Shown here: positions 59,786 through 64,000 of the stretch, piece after piece | How the letters are laid out: each line of letters opens with the position of its first letter | Position numbering within the stretch: position 1 is the first letter of the stretch | Assembly: GCF_025685545.1 (NCBI RefSeq) | Contig: NZ_JAGSYC010000026.1 | Span: 992,001 to 1,056,000, forward strand | DNA length: 64,000 bases | Reading direction: 5' to 3' | Origin: Granulicella paludicola | Lineage (GTDB): Bacteria; Acidobacteriota; Terriglobia; Terriglobales; Acidobacteriaceae | Program-made: the position numbers and the translations under genes | Notes under the pieces: generated by a model | Told to the model about the DNA's origin: nothing | Seen by the model: the letters and a program-made list of their open reading frames with translations, nothing else | The model's database searches: none

Positions 59786-61820
59786 CGCCCTTCGGCATGT
59801 ACTCCGCAAACCACTTCACTTCGCGCTCCATACGGTCGGCGATGTGCTTGGGGTCGCGGAACCCGTGGCCTTCGTTGGGGTAGACGACGAGCTGCGTCTT
59901 GACGCCAACGGCCTTGAGCGCGTGCCACATCTCGAAGGACTGCGGCGCTGGGCACTCCCCATCGCGGTCGCCGACGATGATGAGGATCGGGGTCTTCGCG
60001 TTCTTGATGAACTCGATCGCCGAGGACTTGGCGTAGACCTTGGGGTCGTCATAGACGGTGGCGCCGAAGAACGGCACCATCCACTGGTCGATGGAGTTTT
60101 CGCCATAGTAGCTCTGCCAGTTGCTGATGCCCGCTCCCGCGATGATGGCGGCGAAGCGCGTCGTCTGCGTCTCGGCAAACATGCTCATAAAGCCACCGTA
60201 GCTCCAGCCAGTGAGGCCTTCGCGATGCTTGTCGATGGGGAACTTTGCCTCGACCGTATCCAGCCCCTTCAGGATGTCGCGGAGGTCGCCATAGCCAAAG
60301 TCCTTGCGGTTGGCCTGTACGAACTTCTCGCCCTGTCCGAAGCTGCCGCGCGGGTTGGGAGCGAGCACAAAGTAGCCCTGCTCGGCCCAGGCGGTGCTGG
60401 CGCGCGGACCCGCAGATGCTGAGGGACCACCATGGACCTCGACGATGATGGGGTACTTCTTTGCGGGGTCGTAGTTAGCGGGGTAAGTGAGCCAGCCCTG
60501 CACATGAAAGCCTTCGTTCTCCCATTCGATGGACTCAAGCTTCGGGCCGGCGGATTTCGAAGCGGCATTGAGGTGAGTGATCTGCTTTTCGTAGCCGGTG
60601 CGGCCGACCCAGACCTCGGGTGCCACGCCGTAGCCGGATTTGACGTAGGCGAGCAGGTGCGCGGTGAGCGAGAAGCTGATGGCGTCTTTGATCACGCCGC
60701 CTGAGAGACTGGTTTCGCCGAGGTCGAGGATGCTGTTTGGGATCATGGCGCGCTTGGAGACACTGTAATCGGGCAGGATCGTGCGGCCGCGGCGGTCTTC
60801 GACCATGCCGATGGTGTCGTTGTTCAGCCACGCTTCGAAGCAGGGGGTGCCGTCGATGCCGGGCGTGATGTCGGTAGGCTCACCGCCTTTGGACGGAACG
60901 ACCCAGACGTCGCCGCCGGTGGAGCCTTGGTCGGACATCAGACCGCCGATGAGGGCGATCTTGGTGCCATCGGGAGAGTAGCGCGGGACGGCTATCTGCA
61001 GGCCGTGGAGCTCGCCGTGCACGGTGTTGGGGTTCAGGACGGAGAGAGGCTGCTCACCCACACCGGTGCCGGGATGGACGGGAGCTGCGTAGAGCTGGGC
61101 GATCCACCATGTGTTCTCCCCCGGAGGGTTGGCAGCGATGTAGGCGATCTCCTTGGAATCGGGTGCCCAGTCGAACTCGTAAACATGAAGCGTGAGCGGC
61201 GAGAGCCAGGAGCCTGCGCCGGTGGCCACGTTCACGCCATAGACCCGCTGCACTTCGACGCCGTCCTCGCCGATGACGCCGTCCCACGGCTTCATTGCAT
61301 CGAGAGCACCAGCGGAGCGGGTGGCGTTTTCCACGAAGAGGAAGGCGATGGACTTGCCGTCCGGCGACCAGGCAAGCTGCTGCAGGTTGCCGGTGAGATG
61401 GGTGAGGGTTTTGAAGGTTCCAGAGGCGCGTGACCAAAGGAGGATCTGCTCCTGATCGGCTTTGCCACCTTCAACGCAAGAGGAAAGGAGAGCGAGGGTC
61501 TGCGAGTCGGGTGACCAGACGGGGTTAGAGCTGGAGCAGCCTGCGGAGCCGGTGGGCGTAAGGACCTTGTCGTCGGTCGGGTTGGCGACGGTGACGAGAT
61601 GGAGAGCTCCGCCACGGCGACCGCCGACGATGTAGGTGAGGAGCGCGCCGTCGGGCGAGATCGCTACGCCGCTCGGCTGGGCAAGGCGGGTGGGCTGGCC
61701 GTTCGGGTTCGCCGTATCAGCTGCGGCGGTGAGCTGAGCGGGCTTCGCTGTCTGAGCGACAAGCGCGACGGAAAGGATCGAGCAGAGGGCGCCGAGGCTG
61801 GCGCGAGCGGTGAAGTTCAT
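59778..61820 (-). CDS. Secreted S9-family serine peptidase (prolyl oligopeptidase/acylaminoacyl-peptidase-like)
   Basis: A 680-residue exported protein with a signal peptide (cleavage near residue 25). The N-terminal part is a beta-propeller (SPDGALLTYIVGG, WSPDSQTLALLSS, WSPDGKSIAFLF, APDSKEIAYIA blades); the C-terminal part is an alpha/beta hydrolase. The catalytic Ser is in GWSYGG near residue 543, Asp in GDRDGECP near 624 and His in NEGHGF near 656. It probably cuts short peptides or acylated peptides in the periplasm. Confidence 0.93.
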   Translation of the reverse strand: MNFTARASLGALCSILSVALVAQTAKPAQLTAAADTANPNGQPTRLAQPSGVAISPDGALLTYIVGGRRGGALHLVTVANPTDDKVLTPTGSAGCSSSNPVWSPDSQTLALLSSCVEGGKADQEQILLWSRASGTFKTLTHLTGNLQQLAWSPDGKSIAFLFVENATRSAGALDAMKPWDGVIGEDGVEVQRVYGVNVATGAGSWLSPLTLHVYEFDWAPDSKEIAYIAANPPGENTWWIAQLYAAPVHPGTGVGEQPLSVLNPNTVHGELHGLQIAVPRYSPDGTKIALIGGLMSDQGSTGGDVWVVPSKGGEPTDITPGIDGTPCFEAWLNNDTIGMVEDRRGRTILPDYSVSKRAMIPNSILDLGETSLSGGVIKDAISFSLTAHLLAYVKSGYGVAPEVWVGRTGYEKQITHLNAASKSAGPKLESIEWENEGFHVQGWLTYPANYDPAKKYPIIVEVHGGPSASAGPRASTAWAEQGYFVLAPNPRGSFGQGEKFVQANRKDFGYGDLRDILKGLDTVEAKFPIDKHREGLTGWSYGGFMSMFAETQTTRFAAIIAGAGISNWQSYYGENSIDQWMVPFFGATVYDDPKVYAKSSAIEFIKNAKTPILIIVGDRDGECPAPQSFEMWHALKAVGVKTQLVVYPNEGHGFRDPKHIADRMEREVKWFAEYMPKGGE

Positions 61821-61849
61821 GCTCGAAGGCTATCAGAGCAGGTGGGCGA

Positions 61850-62467
61850 TTATTGGGCCGCAGCGACAAGCATCACGCCGTTCGGAGCGACCGAGCAGCG
61901 GTGTTCTGCGGAGGCTGTCCAGGTAGTCCCGTCAGCATACGTCAGTGAGTCGAGGTCGATGCGCTGCACGGAGGTGAAGCCATAGACGCGCAGGTCGGTG
62001 CCGCCATGCTTGCCTGCGTCGACGGTCAGGTCAAGCTGAACATGCTTGGTGAGGTCTCCATTGACGGCGACATCGGCCGTGGCCGGGGTGAGACGGTAGT
62101 GCGGAGAAAGACCGTGGACCGTGATCTGCGCAGAGACGATGTCCTGTGGCGTGGAGTTGTTCATTCTCACGTTGAGCGACTGTGAGATGAAGCCGGGTTT
62201 GGCGTCCTGCGCGCGAAGCTGCGTGAGGCTGTTGCTGTGGCCTGCGTAGAAGCCGACCGGGCAGGTGCTGCGTCCCATCATTTCCACACGCGCTCTCACC
62301 TGTTCAATTTGTTGTGCTGTCGGAACGCCACAGGCGTTGCCATACGCGAAACCGCAGGTCTGCTGGGGCTTGGCCTCCTTCGTCGTCGGGGCGTTGCCGC
62401 CCGTGCTTTGAGCACGGAGAAAGGGTGCGGAGAACAGAATTGCAGCGAGGAAGAGGGTGCGGCGCAT
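61850..62467 (-). CDS. Small secreted protein of unknown function
   Basis: A 205-residue protein with a signal peptide (cleavage near residue 19). It has four conserved-looking cysteines (CGFAYGNACGVP near residue 38, STCPVGFYAGHS near 67, and HRCSVAPNG near the end). The rest is beta-rich, with LRVYGFTSVQRIDLDSLTY near 160. No family was recognised. It lies just upstream of the S9 peptidase on the same strand (29 bp gap) and could be co-expressed. Confidence 0.6.
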   Translation of the reverse strand: MRRTLFLAAILFSAPFLRAQSTGGNAPTTKEAKPQQTCGFAYGNACGVPTAQQIEQVRARVEMMGRSTCPVGFYAGHSNSLTQLRAQDAKPGFISQSLNVRMNNSTPQDIVSAQITVHGLSPHYRLTPATADVAVNGDLTKHVQLDLTVDAGKHGGTDLRVYGFTSVQRIDLDSLTYADGTTWTASAEHRCSVAPNGVMLVAAAQ

Positions 62468-62548
62468 GATGAAACCTCCGGTGAAGGTCGTGACTGCGGC
62501 GTACAGGAAGAGGGTACTCCCGTTTGGACGTGTGATCCAGACAGGAGG

Positions 62549-63253
62549 TTAGTCCGTTCGAACGACCTTATGGATCGTGACCTCGCGCAGCGTGTTGAAG
62601 CCGAGGTGATGGTAGAGCGCGATCGCGTTGGTGTTGCTTGAGGCGACGTGAAGGATGGAAACCGCGTCGAGTCCGCGCTGGAACTCAATCAGCCTGCGCA
62701 GCAGCAGGGTGCCGTAGCCGTGGCCGCGATGGTCGGGGTGGGTGCAGAGGCCGCTAATCTCGCGCCAGACGGTGCCATCTTCGGCCGTTGCGATGATGCG
62801 TTCGCCGCACATGGCCACAAGCTGGCCATTGCCCTCGCGGATGCCGAAGTAGCTGCCCATGACGTGGGTGCGCGGGCGGAAGAAGCCGGGGAAGGCGACG
62901 TCGGTGAGCGCGACCATCTCGGGGGCGTGGGTCGCCTCAAGCGGCAGGATGGTTGCGGTGCTGTCTATAGCCGGAAGTGCGGTGTCCGCGGGGAAGAGCA
63001 TCTGCAGGCAGGGCAGGGAGGTCTCGTAGGTCAGGCCTGTGACGGAGGGCGGCGGATCGTGGAAGAGCCAGGTGGACTCTCCTGGCTTCATCAGCGAGCG
63101 GAGATCGTCGAGAGCGGCTGGCGTGTTGGTCTGGACGGCAGCGAACGGAGCCACGTTCTGCGCGTACTTGCACGCCTCGCCGGTGGCGAGCGCGAGGGGC
63201 TGGTGCGCCGTGTGAAGCGCATTCCAGATGGGATCGTAGAAGGGGTCCTGCAT
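62549..63253 (-). CDS. GNAT-family N-acetyltransferase
   Basis: A 234-residue acetyl-CoA-dependent acetyltransferase. The GNAT part is the C-terminal half (residues ~105-230): HAPEMVALTDVAFPGFF near 108, the acetyl-CoA loop THPDHRGHGYGTLLLRRL near 171 and NTNAIALYHHLGFN near 207 are typical motifs. The N-terminal ~100 residues are a second, less conserved domain. The substrate is unknown. The partial methyltransferase upstream is 12 bp away on the same strand. Confidence 0.85.
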   Translation of the reverse strand: MQDPFYDPIWNALHTAHQPLALATGEACKYAQNVAPFAAVQTNTPAALDDLRSLMKPGESTWLFHDPPPSVTGLTYETSLPCLQMLFPADTALPAIDSTATILPLEATHAPEMVALTDVAFPGFFRPRTHVMGSYFGIREGNGQLVAMCGERIIATAEDGTVWREISGLCTHPDHRGHGYGTLLLRRLIEFQRGLDAVSILHVASSNTNAIALYHHLGFNTLREVTIHKVVRTD

Positions 63254-63265
63254 GGGTAGAGAGTA

Positions 63266-64000
63266 CTAGGTGCGGGTGGCGACTACCTGCAGGTACTCGT
63301 TGCGTATCAAGGTATGGGCTGCCGGTGCAGGCGAGACGTTGTCGCCTGACCACAGGGCCTCGAGCTCGGCTGCAAAGGTAGACTGGCTCGCAGCGTCGAG
63401 GCGGTTGAAGGCCATCTGTGTGGGCCCGAAGTAGGTGCGGAAGAAGTCGACGCAGCCGGCGGCGTCAAAGGGCATGTCGAAGTCGATGGGGATGAGCTCG
63501 GTGGTGATGTTGGAGAAGTCGGGCGCGAGGCGGACGCGGACAGTGGCTTCGTCTCCCCAGAGAACGGGTGGCGCGATGCCGGGAGGTGGCGGGGTGTGCT
63601 GCGCTCCGAGGCGGAACATCTTGCCGCTAAAGCTAGCGGGATTCCAGTTGGCCATAGCAAGCAGGCCGCCGGGTTTTAGGACGCGGGCCAGTTCGGATGC
63701 GACCAGCTCAGGGCGCGGGGCGAACATGGCTCCAAACATCGTGACGACGACGTCAAAGGAGGCGTTGGGATAGGGCAGTGCCTCGGCGTCGCCCTCGTCG
63801 AAGGTGATCGTAAGTCCTTCGGCTGCCGCGCGTTCGCGGGCCTGGACGAGGAGGTTTGGGGCGATGTCGACGCCAGTAACGGCGGCTCCCCGCTTGGCTG
63901 CGGGAATGGCGAGGTTCCCGGTGCCACAGGCGACGTCGAGCAGATGGCATGGGCTGGGCGGGAGGTCGAGGCGACCGATGAATTCGTCGGCTGCGCCGGA
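63266..64000 (-). CDS. SAM-dependent methyltransferase (UbiE-like), start outside window
   Basis: The frame is open from the right edge (codon boundary at 64000) to the stop at 63266, so the N-terminus is missing; 245 codons are visible. The SAM site LLDVACGTGNLAIPAA lies near the visible start (about residue 24), followed by GVDIAPNLLVQARERA, the LPYPNASFDVVVTMFG block and ELARVLKPGGLLAMANW, the classic UbiE/class I order. The substrate is unknown. Confidence 0.88.
   Translation of the reverse strand, partial: SGAADEFIGRLDLPPSPCHLLDVACGTGNLAIPAAKRGAAVTGVDIAPNLLVQARERAAAEGLTITFDEGDAEALPYPNASFDVVVTMFGAMFAPRPELVASELARVLKPGGLLAMANWNPASFSGKMFRLGAQHTPPPPGIAPPVLWGDEATVRVRLAPDFSNITTELIPIDFDMPFDAAGCVDFFRTYFGPTQMAFNRLDAASQSTFAAELEALWSGDNVSPAPAAHTLIRNEYLQVVATRT

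Noticed and set aside
1-64000. CRISPR arrays, phage or transposase genes
   Set aside because: No regularly spaced direct repeats with spacers and no transposase, integrase or phage structural gene was recognised.

Overview
The window looks like an ordinary chromosomal stretch of a GC-rich soil bacterium of the Acidobacteria, most likely class Terriglobia (relatives of Granulicella, Terriglobus or Edaphobacter). The basis is a combination of a TIGR03435-type secreted protein, a giant TonB-dependent receptor with an N-terminal carboxypeptidase-regulatory-like domain, several beta-propeller surface lipoproteins, an M13 metallopeptidase and a GTP-dependent PEP carboxykinase. The genus is not determined. 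No transposase, phage gene, CRISPR array or rRNA operon was seen.

Layout. 0-6 kb: a partial di-haem cytochrome c lipoprotein, then an ethanolamine ammonia-lyase locus (eutB, eutC) with a peptide-N-glycanase A-like secreted protein gene between the two subunits. 6-16 kb: a DnaC/IstB-type ATPase, kdsA, two tandem beta-propeller lipoproteins, an M13 peptidase, an MCE/MlaD lipid-transport protein and acpS. 16-23 kb: an orphan LolD-like ATPase, a secreted helix-hairpin-helix protein, a DUF4397 lipoprotein, ahcY, signal peptidase I and an AsmA-like protein. 23-31 kb: a peptidase-like lipoprotein lacking its catalytic glutamate, rlmB, an ECF sigma operon with two small membrane proteins, an orphan LytTR regulator and an aquaporin; four copies of a palindromic REP-like element are scattered here. 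31-41 kb: pckG, then a minus-strand group that reads as a polysaccharide-use locus (secreted alpha/alpha-type protein, NagX/HGSNAT-like acyltransferase, large TonB-dependent receptor, GH105 hydrolase). 41-46 kb: an iron-uptake unit (siderophore receptor with STN domain, Sel1-repeat protein, PiuC-type dioxygenase) with two copies of an operator-like motif upstream. 46-56 kb: a permease remnant, a TIGR03435 protein, two tRNA genes, an ECF sigma/anti-sigma pair, a large secreted TPR protein, rnc, a second signal peptidase I, an SSS symporter, a fused VOC-lumazine synthase and nusB. 56-64 kb: a large Ig-like/propeller lipoprotein, a four-helix-bundle gene broken by one amber codon, an S9 peptidase, a small secreted protein, a GNAT acetyltransferase and a partial methyltransferase.

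The most unusual items are: the PNGase A-like gene splitting eutB from eutC; the VOC-RibH fusion; two proteins in which an HExxH-like position has lost its Glu; the ECF sigma operon whose partner is a membrane double zinc ribbon rather than a normal anti-sigma factor; an anti-sigma factor carrying a TonB-C-like domain; the repeated operator upstream of the siderophore receptor; several dispersed palindromic repeat families; and two candidate small RNAs. All functional calls rest on reading motifs by eye; no database search was run.
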